The notes under the pieces are model-generated. The model made no database searches. It was not told the origin of the DNA and saw nothing but the letters and a program-made list of their open reading frames with translations. DNA of 64,000 bases, from positions 2,333,704-2,397,703 of the forward strand of contig NZ_CP011930.1 in assembly GCF_001040945.1 (NCBI RefSeq), written 5' to 3'. The DNA comes from Herbaspirillum seropedicae (lineage in GTDB: Bacteria > Pseudomonadota > Gammaproteobacteria > Burkholderiales > Burkholderiaceae_D). The translations under genes were made by a program, and so were the position numbers. Positions 15,806 through 24,968 of this stretch are shown in pieces (within the stretch, counting starts at the first letter, position 1; each line of letters starts with the position of its first letter).

Positions 15806-17520
15806 TTCGCCGCCTTCTTTTCTGCAGCGTCAGGCGCGGGGTCGTTGGCCACGATGACGCGGCGCGGGTCCTGGCCGATCAGACGCATGGGCAGCTTGCG
15901 CTCCAGCAGTTGCTGGTAGATGGTGGGGTTGATGATGGCGATATCCTTCTTGCCGGCGGCGTGGTCGGCCACCCATTGCGCCACGAAGGCATCCACCGTC
16001 GGCAGCCACAGCTGCGGCTCCTGCTTCAGGCCGAAGGCCATTTCATCGGCATGCTGCACCAGGGTCATGGTGCGGCGCAGGTAGAAGGGCAGCGACTGCT
16101 CATAGCGACCCACCAGGTAGATCGGGGTTTCAGGCTTGAGCTCGGCCTGCAGCGCCGGCACATAGTCCACGCCAGCCGAATAGCGGCCCTGTGGTTCGTG
16201 GCCCAGGATCAGCAGCTGGCCCGCCAGGAAGGCTGTGGCCGCCAGGGCGGTGACAGCGCCGTCCTTGTTCTGGCGCGCCAGACGGATGGCGGCGATGCCG
16301 CCGATGAAGAAGATCAGCGCGCCGGCATACAGGTAGGGCATGTGCGCCTGCACCAGCGGCAGCGAGTAGGCATCCTTGGCCAGTTCGGGAACGCGCGGAA
16401 TGAAGGCCAGCGCCACCGCCGAGGGCAGCGCCACCAGCGAGCCGGCCCAGGCCAGGGCCTTGTGGTCGGCTTCTTCCAGGTAGCAGGCGATCAGCAGGGC
16501 CAGCGCCGGGAAGATCGGCAGCACGTAGGAGGGCAGCTTGGAGTCCGAGATGCTGAAGAACACGAAGATGAACACCGCCCACACCAGCAACAGCCGCTTG
16601 GGCTGGAAACGCCCGCCGTTCAGGCTGTTGTAGCCGGCGGTGTCGCGCTGTTCGCGGGTGCCTTTCCAGAGGCTCTGGAAGAACACGCCCAGCCAGGGAA
16701 TGATGCCCAGCAGCAGGATGGGAATGAAGTAATACCACGGGCCGGTGCGGCTATGGATCTTGGTGGTAAAGCGCTGGAAATGCTCGTGGATGAAGAAGAA
16801 CTGCGGGAATTCCGGGTTGCGCAGCGACACCGCCACGAACCAGGGCGTGCAGATCGCAAAGAACAGCAACAGGCCCTTGACCAGGTGCAGCCGCTTCCAG
16901 ATCGCCCAGTCACGCGCAAAGAGGGTGTAGAGCACCAGCACCGCACCCGGCAGCACGATGCCGATCAGCCCCTTGGAGAGCACGGCCAGCGCCATGCCGG
17001 CCCAGCACAGCAGCATCCAGTTGCGCTGGCCCTCGCGGGAAGCGCCGTCGCGCTGCGCCATGAGCAGGGCGCACAGGGCGATGGTCATCATGCCTGACAG
17101 GCCCATGTCCAGCGTATTGATGTGGCCCATGCCGGCCCAGAAGAAGCTCGACGCCAGCACCAGCGCCGCATAGTAGCCCACGCGGGCGCTGAAGACGCGC
17201 TTGCCGGTGTAGGCCGCCAGGCCAATGCCCAGCAGGCCGCACAGGCCCGTCCACAGCCGCGCCTGCCATTCGCCCAGGCCGAACAGCTCGAAGGTGATGG
17301 CGTTCATCCAGGTCTGCAGCGGCGGCTTTTCGAAATACTTGATGCCGTTCAGGCGGGTGGTGATCCAGTCCTGCGTGGCCACCATTTCGCGCGCCATCTC
17401 GGCGTAGCGGCCTTCATCGGTGGGGACCAGGACGCGTGCGCCCAGCATCCAGAACCAGACCAGCAGGAAGAGAATGAGGAGCGTCCAGACGAACGCCTTG
17501 GATTTGTACAGTTCGCGCAT
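15802..17520 (-). CDS. arnT: ArnT-type lipid A L-Ara4N transferase
   Basis: 572 residues, a GT-C membrane glycosyltransferase with about 12 hydrophobic segments in the first 450 residues and a soluble C-terminal domain. The catalytic acidic loop after the first segment reads LVPTDEGRYAEMAREMV, and NGIKYFEKPPLQTWM follows, both typical of ArnT/PMT enzymes. It transfers L-Ara4N from undecaprenyl phosphate to lipid A phosphates at the periplasmic face, lowering negative charge and polymyxin binding. It overlaps the small EamA gene by 4 bp. Confidence 0.9.
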   Translation of the reverse strand: MRELYKSKAFVWTLLILFLLVWFWMLGARVLVPTDEGRYAEMAREMVATQDWITTRLNGIKYFEKPPLQTWMNAITFELFGLGEWQARLWTGLCGLLGIGLAAYTGKRVFSARVGYYAALVLASSFFWAGMGHINTLDMGLSGMMTIALCALLMAQRDGASREGQRNWMLLCWAGMALAVLSKGLIGIVLPGAVLVLYTLFARDWAIWKRLHLVKGLLLFFAICTPWFVAVSLRNPEFPQFFFIHEHFQRFTTKIHSRTGPWYYFIPILLLGIIPWLGVFFQSLWKGTREQRDTAGYNSLNGGRFQPKRLLLVWAVFIFVFFSISDSKLPSYVLPIFPALALLIACYLEEADHKALAWAGSLVALPSAVALAFIPRVPELAKDAYSLPLVQAHMPYLYAGALIFFIGGIAAIRLARQNKDGAVTALAATAFLAGQLLILGHEPQGRYSAGVDYVPALQAELKPETPIYLVGRYEQSLPFYLRRTMTLVQHADEMAFGLKQEPQLWLPTVDAFVAQWVADHAAGKKDIAIINPTIYQQLLERKLPMRLIGQDPRRVIVANDPAPDAAEKKAAK

Positions 17521-17574
17521 TGACAGCGGTTCCTTGTGCGGGTTCTTCGGTTTTTTGTCGCTGCAAAGAGCGGA

Positions 17575-17955
17575 TCAGGCCTGGGGCGGGATGATCAGGG
17601 CCAGCGCCACCTTGCGGCCTTCGGCCATGAGGATGTTGTAGGTCCGGCAGGCGGCCTGGTTGTCCATGCATTCCACGCCGATGCGGCGCGCGGTCAGCAC
17701 CGTGGTCAGCTTGGGGTGGACGAAGCGCTGGCGTTCGCCGGTGCCCAGGATCACCACGTCGGGCAGGGTGGCGTCGATCTGCTCGAAGTGCGCTGCGGTG
17801 AGCGCCTCGAAGCTGTCCACCGGCCACGGTACCGGCTCGCTTTCGGGCAGCACCAGGAGGCTGTTGGTGAAGCGGATCGCATTGAGCTCGACCCCCTCTT
17901 CATCGTAGGCGGTGACGGTCTGGTATTGCTTGGTTTCGGTTGAATGGAGCTTCAT
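17575..17955 (-). CDS. Mth938-like (DUF498/NDUFAF3-type) protein
   Basis: 126 residues of the small Mth938-like family: YDEEGVELNAIRFTNSLLVL near the N-terminus, then VILGTGERQRFVHPKLTTVL and RRIGVECMDNQAACRTYNIL. The mitochondrial relative NDUFAF3 helps assemble complex I, but the bacterial role is not settled. It lies 54 bp upstream of arnT on the same strand and may be co-transcribed with the arn genes, which is not expected from function. No signal peptide. Confidence 0.85.
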   Translation of the reverse strand: MKLHSTETKQYQTVTAYDEEGVELNAIRFTNSLLVLPESEPVPWPVDSFEALTAAHFEQIDATLPDVVILGTGERQRFVHPKLTTVLTARRIGVECMDNQAACRTYNILMAEGRKVALALIIPPQA

Positions 17956-18356
17956 CGCAGGATGGGCTGCAGCGCAGCCGTGGCCGGGTTACGTTGGAGG
18001 CGTGGCGAGGCGACGGCGCCGGGATGTCATTCCGACATGCATCGCAGCAACAGGGTCGTAAAGTGCAGCATTGTAGCCGTTTCCTACCCTGGCGCACGCC
18101 TATTTGATTGATAAAATGCTTAGCTTTGGGCAAAATGGCCGGTTCCCGGCTTGCCCTGCGGGCTGCGTCCGGGGCGGCTTTGCAGCGCTTGAGCCTGGTC
18201 TTGCTTGCGCCGCAGCACAACTGGTGCACCATCAGCGACCATGGCAATGCGTCGTGATGGAGGCGCCAGGCGTGAAAAGGTTCCTGGGGCTGGCCGACAA
18301 TGGCGATCCGTCCGGGTCGTCTGACAATGAGTAGAAGTTGAGGAAGAGGAAGAGCT
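17956..18356. other. Divergent intergenic region, Mth938-like gene / alaA
   Basis: About 400 bp. It holds a candidate alaA promoter near 18109-18117, leaving a long leader of about 230 nt before alaA. I saw no convincing promoter for the minus-strand arn cluster. A 76-codon plus-strand frame (18104-18334) starts inside the promoter and lacks a ribosome site, so I do not call it. Confidence 0.55.
18109..18117 (+). promoter_or_regulatory. Candidate extended -10 promoter upstream of alaA
   Basis: TGATAAAAT fits the extended -10 pattern TGN-TAAAAT. No clear -35 is needed for that class. Transcription would start near 18124. Confidence 0.4.
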
Positions 18357-19586
18357 GTGCGACCGATTCAGAAATCCAAGAAACTGGCAGATGTGTGCTA
18401 CGACATTCGGGGTCCCGTGCTGGAGAAGGCGCGCCAGATGGAGGAAGAGGGCCACAAGATCATCAAGCTCAACATCGGCAACCTGGCCGCCTTCGGCTTC
18501 GACGCGCCCGACGAGATCGTGCAGGACATGATCCGCAACATGGGCAACGCCTCCGGCTACACCGATTCCAAGGGCCTGTTCGCCCCGCGCAAGTCGGTCA
18601 TGCATTACACCCAGCAGAAGAAGATCGAGGGTGTCACCATCGATGACATCTACCTGGGCAATGGCGCCTCCGAACTGATCGTCATGAGCGTGAATGCGCT
18701 GCTCAACACCGGTGACGAAGTGCTGGTCCCTTCGCCCGACTATCCGCTGTGGACCGCCGCCGTGAGCCTGTCCGGCGGCACCCCGGTGCATTATGTCTGC
18801 GACGAGCAGCAAGGCTGGCAGCCCGACATCGCCGACATCAAGAAGAAGATCACTCCCAACACCAAGGCCATCGTCGTCATCAACCCCAACAACCCCACCG
18901 GGGCGCTGTATTCGGTGGAGGTGTTGAAGGAAATCATCGAGCTGGCGCGCCAGCACCAGCTGATCATCCTGGCCGACGAGATCTACGACAAGGTGCTCTA
19001 CGACGGCAACACCCACACCTCGCTGGCTTCGCTGGCCGACGATGTGCTGTTCATCACCTTCAACGGCCTGTCCAAGAACTATCGTTCCTGCGGCTACCGC
19101 GCCGGCTGGATGGTGGTCTCGGGCGAGAAGAAGCATGCCCGCGACTACATCGAGGGCCTCAACATGCTGGCCTCGATGCGCCTGTGCGCCAATGCACCCG
19201 GCCAGTTCGCCATCCAGACCGCGCTGGGCGGCTACCAGAGCATCAACGATCTGGTCGGCCCGCAAGGCCGCCTGACCAAGCAACGTGACCTGGCCCATCA
19301 GCTGCTGACCGATATTCCGGGCGTGAGCTGCGTCAAGCCCAAGTCGGCGCTGTACATGTTCCCGCGCCTGGATCCGGAGATCTATCCGATCAAGGACGAC
19401 CAGGAATTCGCCTACGAGCTGCTGGCCGAGGAAAAGGTGCTGATCGTCCAGGGCACGGGCTTCAACTGCCCCACGCCGGACCACTTCCGTGTGGTGTTCC
19501 TGCCCAATACCGACGACCTGACCGAGTCCATGGGCCGCATCGCGCATTTCCTGGAAGGCTATCGCCGCCGCCACGGCACGGCCTGA
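18357..19586 (+). CDS. alaA: AlaA-type alanine/2-oxoacid aminotransferase
   Basis: 409 residues, a class I/II PLP aminotransferase. The PLP Lys is in FNGLSKNYRSCGYRAGW, the Asn-Asn-Pro-Thr motif is in VVINPNNPTGALYSVE, and Asp/Tyr of LADEIYDKVLYD contact the cofactor. The start (RPIQKSKKLADVCYDIRGPV) and TGFNCPTPDHFRVVFLP match AlaA, which makes alanine from pyruvate and glutamate. The GTG start at 18357 is preceded by a purine-rich AGGAAGAGGAAGAG. It is 72 bp upstream of hom, the usual betaproteobacterial order. Confidence 0.93.
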   Translation: MRPIQKSKKLADVCYDIRGPVLEKARQMEEEGHKIIKLNIGNLAAFGFDAPDEIVQDMIRNMGNASGYTDSKGLFAPRKSVMHYTQQKKIEGVTIDDIYLGNGASELIVMSVNALLNTGDEVLVPSPDYPLWTAAVSLSGGTPVHYVCDEQQGWQPDIADIKKKITPNTKAIVVINPNNPTGALYSVEVLKEIIELARQHQLIILADEIYDKVLYDGNTHTSLASLADDVLFITFNGLSKNYRSCGYRAGWMVVSGEKKHARDYIEGLNMLASMRLCANAPGQFAIQTALGGYQSINDLVGPQGRLTKQRDLAHQLLTDIPGVSCVKPKSALYMFPRLDPEIYPIKDDQEFAYELLAEEKVLIVQGTGFNCPTPDHFRVVFLPNTDDLTESMGRIAHFLEGYRRRHGTA

Positions 19587-19658
19587 CCGCTTCAGCAGTC
19601 CCCGTCACGCCCGCGCGGGCAGGTGTGGCGGTCATTTTTCACCAACCACGAAGACAAT

Positions 19659-20969
19659 ATGAAATCCATCAAAGTAGGTTTGCTCGGCATCGGCACCGTG
19701 GGTTCCGGTACTTTCAATGTTCTCAAGCGCAACCAGGAAGAGATTGCGCGCCGTGCTGGCCGAGGCATTGAAATTACCATGGTGGCCGATCTCAACACCG
19801 AGCGCGCCACCGAACTGACCAATGGAGAAGTCAAGGTTGTCAACGACGCCAACCTGGTGGTGAGCAATCCCGACATCGACATCGTCATCGAGCTGATCGG
19901 CGGCTATGGCATCGCCAAGGACCTCGTCCTCAAGGCCATCGCCAACGGCAAGCACGTGGTCACGGCCAACAAGGCCCTGATCGCCACGCATGGCAACGAG
20001 ATCTTCAAGGCGGCCCAGGAAAAGGGCGTCATGGTGGCCTTCGAGGCGGCCGTGGCCGGTGGCATCCCCATCATCAAGGCGCTGCGCGAAGGCCTGACCG
20101 CCAACCGCATCCAGTGGATCGCCGGCATCATCAACGGCACCACCAACTTCATCCTCTCCGAGATGCGCGACAAGGGCCTGGACTTCGACGTCGTGCTCAA
20201 GGAAGCGCAGCGCCTGGGCTACGCCGAAGCCGACCCGACCTTCGACATCGAAGGTGTGGACGCGGCCCACAAGCTGACCATCATGGCCTCGATCGCCTTC
20301 GGCATCCCGGTGCAGTTCGACAAGGCCCACGTGGAAGGCATCACCAAGCTGCAGGCCAGCGACATCACCTATGCCGAGCAGCTGGGCTACCGCATCAAGC
20401 TCTTGGGCATCACCCGCCAGACCGCCAAGGGCATCGAGTTGCGCGTGCATCCCACGCTGATCCCGGCTGCGCGCCTGATCGCCAATGTCGAAGGCGCGAT
20501 GAACGCCGTGGTGGTGCGCGGCGACGCCGTCGGCGAGACCCTGTACTACGGCAAGGGCGCCGGTTCCGAGCCGACCGCCTCGGCAGTCATCGCCGACCTG
20601 GTCGATATCACCCGCCTGGCCACCGCCGATCCGGAACATCGCGTGCCTTACCTGGCCTTCCAGCCCAACGCCATGGCCGATACTCCGGTGCTGCCGATGT
20701 CGGAGGTCTCCACCAGCTACTACCTGCGCATGCGCGTGGCCGACCAGGCCGGCGTGCTGGCCGATGTCACCCGCATCCTGGCCGATTCGACCATCTCCAT
20801 CGACGCCATGCTGCAGAAGGAGCCGGCCGAAGGTGAACAGCAGACCGACATCATCATGCTGACCCACCAGACCCAGGAAAAGAACATCGAGGCCGCCATC
20901 GCCAAGATCGAGGCGCTGACCACCGTGATGGGGACGGTCACCAAGATCCGCCTGGAAGAGCTGGCCTGA
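19659..20969 (+). CDS. hom: Homoserine dehydrogenase
   Basis: 436 residues from ATG 19659. The NAD(P)-binding motif GLLGIGTVGSGTF is near the N-terminus, the catalytic region includes INGTTNFILSEM and GYAEADPTFDIEGVDAAHK, and an ACT domain (about residues 355-430, YYLRMRVADQAGVLADVTRI) suggests feedback by threonine. It reduces aspartate semialdehyde to homoserine. It is monofunctional, not fused to aspartokinase. With thrC downstream it forms a threonine pathway cluster. A terminator follows directly. Confidence 0.96.
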   Translation: MKSIKVGLLGIGTVGSGTFNVLKRNQEEIARRAGRGIEITMVADLNTERATELTNGEVKVVNDANLVVSNPDIDIVIELIGGYGIAKDLVLKAIANGKHVVTANKALIATHGNEIFKAAQEKGVMVAFEAAVAGGIPIIKALREGLTANRIQWIAGIINGTTNFILSEMRDKGLDFDVVLKEAQRLGYAEADPTFDIEGVDAAHKLTIMASIAFGIPVQFDKAHVEGITKLQASDITYAEQLGYRIKLLGITRQTAKGIELRVHPTLIPAARLIANVEGAMNAVVVRGDAVGETLYYGKGAGSEPTASAVIADLVDITRLATADPEHRVPYLAFQPNAMADTPVLPMSEVSTSYYLRMRVADQAGVLADVTRILADSTISIDAMLQKEPAEGEQQTDIIMLTHQTQEKNIEAAIAKIEALTTVMGTVTKIRLEELA

Positions 20970-20995
20970 TCGCAGTCCTGAGCCTTGCTGCAACG

Positions 20996-21024
20996 AAAAA
21001 CGGAGCCCTCGGGCTCCGTTTTTT
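20996..21024. terminator. Terminator between hom and the surface-adhesin E-like gene
   Basis: AAAAACGGAGCC and GGCTCCGTTTTTT form a strong stem around CTCG, with runs of A and T on the two sides. It can serve hom (plus) and the convergent gene (minus). Confidence 0.9.
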
Positions 21025-21050
21025 GTTCCTATGCGAACCTCGGGGCTGGC

Positions 21051-21488
21051 TTACTTCTTCAGCTCAAAGGTGCAGACCGCCTGCAACATGGCGTCGCCCA
21101 CCGACATCGGCTTGGGTTTGATGAATTCCATGCCCTTGAGGGCGTCGGAGTGATCGCGCTTGTCGCCCTTGCCATCGTTCTCGGCGAAGATGATTTCGCG
21201 CACCAGCTTCATGGTCCCGGCCTTGCAGTTGTATTGATGCAGGTCCTTGTAGGACTTCAGGGTGGGGAAGCTCTTGTCGCCATTGTTGGGGCGCGCCTCC
21301 TTGAAGTTCCACAGCGACCAGGCTTCGCGCACGCCGCCGGATTCGACGATGGAATCGGTATCGATCAGCAGTTCAGCCTGGTCGGTGCCGCCCAGGGATT
21401 GCCAGTTCTCGGCGTGGGCCGGCAGGCTTGCCAGCACCGCGCCAAACAGGCCGGCCGTGGCCAGCAGGGTCTTGATCTTGATGTTCAT
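21051..21488 (-). CDS. Surface-adhesin E-like (CNP1-type) exported protein
   Basis: 145 residues from ATG 21488. A Sec signal peptide is clear (MNIKIKTLLATAGLFGAVLA, then SLPAHA before ENW). The mature part has two Cys (QYNCKAGTM and AVCTFEL) that could pair, and a WNFKEARPNNGDKSF segment typical of small periplasmic or surface proteins of this family in Burkholderiales. Function is not established. The frame upstream of 21488 is open but would place the signal peptide internally, so the shorter start is chosen. It is a single gene convergent with hom. Confidence 0.82.
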   Translation of the reverse strand: MNIKIKTLLATAGLFGAVLASLPAHAENWQSLGGTDQAELLIDTDSIVESGGVREAWSLWNFKEARPNNGDKSFPTLKSYKDLHQYNCKAGTMKLVREIIFAENDGKGDKRDHSDALKGMEFIKPKPMSVGDAMLQAVCTFELKK

Positions 21489-21796
21489 GCCGTTTCCATC
21501 CTTGTTGAGTTTGAATAGCGTCTTTGAGGGAGCCTGCGTGCAAACATTCCCGGCCAGTAGAGAGACCGGGCGGCACAGCAAGAAGTGGCGCAGCATAGCC
21601 CGGCCATGGCCGTGTTTCAAGCCTGGTAACGTTTTATTTCAGCTTGATGATCCACGGCAAGTGGCTGCCGGGGCAGCGCCGGGGCGGTTTTTGCGGCAAA
21701 TCCCCGGCTGCGCTTTTGTGCAGCGCCCTCAGGCCGTATAATCGTGGACTTTCTTCCCACTTCACGCTCCAGCCGCCTACGGCGCATCCAACCGAC
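21489..21796. other. Divergent intergenic region before thrC
   Basis: About 310 bp without a gene. A TATAAT (21737-21742) preceded by TTTTGT at 17 bp is the likely thrC promoter, giving a leader of about 48 nt. On the other side lies the start region of the minus-strand exported protein. No other structure recognised. Confidence 0.55.
21714..21742 (+). promoter_or_regulatory. Candidate thrC promoter
   Basis: TTTTGT (21714-21719), 17 bp, then a perfect TATAAT (21737-21742). The -35 is weak. Confidence 0.5.
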
Positions 21797-23257
21797 ATGC
21801 AATACGTCTCCACCCGCGGTCACGCTGCAACACCTTCCTTCTCCGAAATCCTGCTGGGTGGCCTGGCCCCGGACGGTGGCCTGTACCTGCCGGCGCAGTA
21901 CCCCCAGGTCAGCGGCGCCGAACTGGACCAGTGGCGCAAGCTGTCCTATGCCGACCTGGCCTTCGAGGTGCTGCGCAAGTTCGCCACCGACATCCCCGAG
22001 GCCGACCTCAAGGCGCTGGCGCACAAGACCTATACCGCCGACGTCTATCGCAATACCCGCGCCGGCGAACATGCGGCCGAGATCACGCCGCTGCGCACGC
22101 TGGAAGAGCAGGGTGGCAAGAAGCTGGTGCTGCAGAGCCTGTCCAACGGCCCCACGCTGGCCTTCAAGGACATGGCCATGCAACTGCTGGGCAACCTGTT
22201 CGAATACGCGCTGGCCAAGCAGGGCGCGGAATTGAATATCGTCGGCGCCACCTCCGGCGACACCGGCAGCGCCGCTGAATACGCCATGCGCGGCAAGAAG
22301 GGCATCCGCGTCTTCATGCTGTCGCCACACAAGAAGATGAGCGCCTTCCAGACCGCGCAGATGTTCAGCCTGCAAGACCCCAACATCTTCAACCTGGCCA
22401 TCGAAGGCGTCTTCGATGACTGCCAGGACATCGTCAAGGCCATCTCCAACGACCTGGAGTACAAGGCCGCCAAGAAGATCGGCACCGTCAACTCGATCAA
22501 TTGGGCGCGCGTGGTGGCCCAGGTGGTGTACTACTTCCGTGGCTACCTGGCCGCGACCACCAGCAATGAACAGAAGGTGTCCTTCACCGTCCCCTCGGGC
22601 AACTTCGGCAACATCTGCGCCGGCCACATCGCCCGCATGATGGGCCTGCCCATCGACAAGCTGGTGGTGGCCACCAACGAGAACGACGTGCTCGACGAAT
22701 TCTTCCGCACCGGCATCTACCGCGTGCGCAAGTCGGCCGAGACCTACCACACCAGCAGCCCCAGCATGGACATCAGCAAGGCCTCCAACTTCGAGCGCTT
22801 CGTCTATGACCTGCTGGGCCGCGACAGCGCCCGCGTCAAGGACCTGTTCCACAAGGTCGAGACCGCAGGCGGCTTCGACCTGAGCGGCCAGGCCGGCAGC
22901 GACGGCAACGAATTCACCAGCGTGATCCAGTATGGCTTTGCCTCGGGCAGGTCCACCCACGCCGACCGCCTGGAGACCATCCGCTTCGCTGAAAAGACCT
23001 ACGGCATCACGGTCGATACCCACACCGCCGACGGCATCAAGGTGGCGCGCGAGCATCTCACGCCGGGCGTGACCATGATCGTGCTGGAAACGGCCTTGCC
23101 GGCCAAGTTCAACGAAACCATCCGCGAAGCCCTGGGCCGCGATGCCGACCGTCCGGCCGGTTTCGAGAACATCGAGGCGCTGCCCCAGCGCTTCGAAGTG
23201 ATGCCGGCCGATGCGGCGCGGGTGAAGGCCTACGTGGCGCAGCACACCGGCCTGTAA
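21797..23257 (+). CDS. thrC: Threonine synthase
   Basis: 486 residues from ATG 21797 (MQYVSTRGHAATPSFSEILL). The PLP Lys is in NGPTLAFKDMAMQLLG, the phosphate-binding loop is GATSGDTGSAAEYAMRGKKG, and PSGNFGNICAGHIARMMGLP is another family signature. It converts O-phosphohomoserine to threonine. The length fits the long (fungal/proteobacterial) thrC subgroup. hom lies upstream across a terminator and a convergent gene, so thrC likely has its own promoter. A terminator follows. Confidence 0.96.
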   Translation: MQYVSTRGHAATPSFSEILLGGLAPDGGLYLPAQYPQVSGAELDQWRKLSYADLAFEVLRKFATDIPEADLKALAHKTYTADVYRNTRAGEHAAEITPLRTLEEQGGKKLVLQSLSNGPTLAFKDMAMQLLGNLFEYALAKQGAELNIVGATSGDTGSAAEYAMRGKKGIRVFMLSPHKKMSAFQTAQMFSLQDPNIFNLAIEGVFDDCQDIVKAISNDLEYKAAKKIGTVNSINWARVVAQVVYYFRGYLAATTSNEQKVSFTVPSGNFGNICAGHIARMMGLPIDKLVVATNENDVLDEFFRTGIYRVRKSAETYHTSSPSMDISKASNFERFVYDLLGRDSARVKDLFHKVETAGGFDLSGQAGSDGNEFTSVIQYGFASGRSTHADRLETIRFAEKTYGITVDTHTADGIKVAREHLTPGVTMIVLETALPAKFNETIREALGRDADRPAGFENIEALPQRFEVMPADAARVKAYVAQHTGL

Positions 23258-23276
23258 GCCGCCTGGCTGAGCGTTC

Positions 23277-23312
23277 AACGCCGCCCGCGCCACTGGCCCG
23301 GGCGGCGTTTTT
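23277..23312 (+). terminator. Terminator after thrC
   Basis: AACGCCGCCCG (23277-23287) and CGGGCGGCGTT (23299-23309) form a perfect 11-bp stem, followed by TTTT. Confidence 0.88.
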
Positions 23313-23413
23313 CATGCGGCGCGCAAGGGCGTCGATTGCATTAGAATGTCGGGTCGCTGTATCGACCAGAAAACAACGCTGACCCGTTGCCCGATCTTCT
23401 TCGCAGGCCTGCC

Positions 23414-24691
23414 ATGTCTTCCACGCCCAATTCTTCCACCCCCCCGTCTTCGGCCAAGCCGGCACGCGCGCCCATGCAAAGCGTCAGCCAGGCGCTGGAG
23501 ACCCTGCTGTCTGCGGCCGTACCGGTCGCACAGCGCGAGATCATCGATACCCTGGACGCCTGCGAGCGCGTGCTCGCCGAGCCGGTGACGGCGTCCATCG
23601 ACGTGCCGGGGATGGACAATTCGCAGATGGATGGCTATGCCGTGCGCGCCGCCGATTGCGCCTCGGGCCAAGCGCGCCTGCGCGTTTCCCAGCGCATCCC
23701 GGCCGGCCACGTCGGCCAGCCGCTGGAGCCCGGCACGGCGGCCCGCATCTTCACCGGCGCCATGATGCCGGCGGGCGCCGACGCCGTGGTCATGCAGGAA
23801 GCCTGCGAGGCCGATGGCGAGCATGTGGTGATCCGCCACGTGCCCGCAGCGGGCGAATGGGTGCGCACCATCGGCGAAGATATCCGCCAGGGCAGCACCA
23901 TCCTCGCCGCTGGTACCCGCCTGCGCCCGCAGGAACTGGGGCTGGCTGCCTCCATCGGCCAGGCACAGTTGCAGGTGCTGCGTCGCGTGCGGGTGGCGGT
24001 CTTCTTCACCGGTGACGAGCTGACCATGCCGGGCCAGCCGTTGAAGCCGGGCGGCATCTACAATTCCAACCGCTTCCTGCTGCGTGGGCTGTTGCAGAAA
24101 CTGGGTTGCCAGGTCAGTGACTTCGGCATCGTCCCGGACAGCCTGCAGGCCACCCGCGAGACCTTGCGCGAAGCCGCCCGCGAGCATGACCTCATCATCA
24201 CCAGCGGTGGCGTCTCCGTGGGTGAGGAAGACCATGTAAAGCCGGCGGTAGAAGCCGAAGGCCGCATCAACATGTGGCAGATCGCCATGAAGCCCGGCAA
24301 GCCGCTGGCCTTTGGCCAGGTGCGGCGCGGGGAGGGCACCGGTGAAGCCTTCTTCATGGGCTTGCCGGGCAATCCGGTCTCGTCCTTCGTTACTTTCCTG
24401 CTGTTTGTGCGCCCCTTCCTGCTGCGCCTGCAAGGTTTGCCCCGCGAGGCCGTGCTGCCCCAGGCGGTCGCCCTGCGCGCCGATTTCGACTGGCCCCGCG
24501 CCGACCGCCGCCAGGAATTCCTGCGCGTGCGTCGCAATGCGCAAGGCGGACTGGACCTTTTCCCCAGCCAGGGTTCGGCTGTGCTGACCTCGACCGCCTG
24601 GGCCGACGGCCTGATCGACAATCCGCCTGGACAGACCATCGCCGCTGGCGACATGGTGCAGTTCCTGGCGTTCGATCATCTGCTGAACTGA
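23414..24691 (+). CDS. moeA: MoeA molybdopterin molybdenumtransferase
   Basis: 425 residues from ATG 23414, after which a Ser/Pro-rich N-terminus precedes the MoeA core. Motifs seen: MDNSQMDGYAVRAAD, RIFTGAMMPAGADAVVMQE, the MoCF_BD loop TSGGVSVGEEDHVKPAVE and GLPGNPVSSFVTFLLF. It inserts molybdate into adenylylated molybdopterin. It is followed at 18 bp by moaD, so the two are co-transcribed. A TAGAAT at 23342-23347 may be the -10 for this operon. Confidence 0.96.
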   Translation: MSSTPNSSTPPSSAKPARAPMQSVSQALETLLSAAVPVAQREIIDTLDACERVLAEPVTASIDVPGMDNSQMDGYAVRAADCASGQARLRVSQRIPAGHVGQPLEPGTAARIFTGAMMPAGADAVVMQEACEADGEHVVIRHVPAAGEWVRTIGEDIRQGSTILAAGTRLRPQELGLAASIGQAQLQVLRRVRVAVFFTGDELTMPGQPLKPGGIYNSNRFLLRGLLQKLGCQVSDFGIVPDSLQATRETLREAAREHDLIITSGGVSVGEEDHVKPAVEAEGRINMWQIAMKPGKPLAFGQVRRGEGTGEAFFMGLPGNPVSSFVTFLLFVRPFLLRLQGLPREAVLPQAVALRADFDWPRADRRQEFLRVRRNAQGGLDLFPSQGSAVLTSTAWADGLIDNPPGQTIAAGDMVQFLAFDHLLN

Positions 24692-24709
24692 ACTCATCAA
24701 GGACATCCC

Positions 24710-24967
24710 ATGAAAATCGAACTGCGTTTCTTCGCCAGCGTGCGCGAAGCCCTCAAGACCTCGCAAGAAGTGATCGAGCTGCCGGCCAGCGTGAAGACGG
24801 TGGGCGACGTGCGCGCCTTCCTGATGGGGCGGGGCGGCATCTGGGCCGAGGTGCTGGGGCCGGAAAAGAACCTGCGCATGGCCTACGACCACGAGATGAC
24901 CGAGGCCGATACCGAAATCGCCGACGGTGGCGAAGTGGCCTTCTTCCCGCCCGTCACCGGTGGCTGA
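24710..24967 (+). CDS. moaD: MoaD, molybdopterin synthase sulfur carrier subunit
   Basis: 85 residues with a ubiquitin-like fold, beginning MKIELRFFASVREALKTSQE and ending PPVTGG; the C-terminal Gly-Gly is thiocarboxylated and donates sulfur to precursor Z in complex with MoaE. The ribosome site AAGGA is a few bases upstream. It is followed 1 bp later by a methyltransferase gene instead of moaE, which lies 2.2 kb downstream. Confidence 0.95.
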   Translation: MKIELRFFASVREALKTSQEVIELPASVKTVGDVRAFLMGRGGIWAEVLGPEKNLRMAYDHEMTEADTEIADGGEVAFFPPVTGG

Positions 24968-24968
24968 G

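Noticed and set aside
18104..18334. 76-codon plus-strand frame before alaA
   Set aside because: It begins inside the predicted promoter and has no ribosome site or recognisable protein features.
21617..23293. Very long minus-strand open frame opposite thrC
   Set aside because: Its codons mirror the high third-position GC of thrC; the product is a low-complexity Gly/Val/His/Gln-rich shadow and thrC itself is unambiguous. The same applies to long frames opposite clpB (37288-39912), spoT (59582-61903), the efflux genes (32061-34268) and the YccS-like gene (42900-44972).
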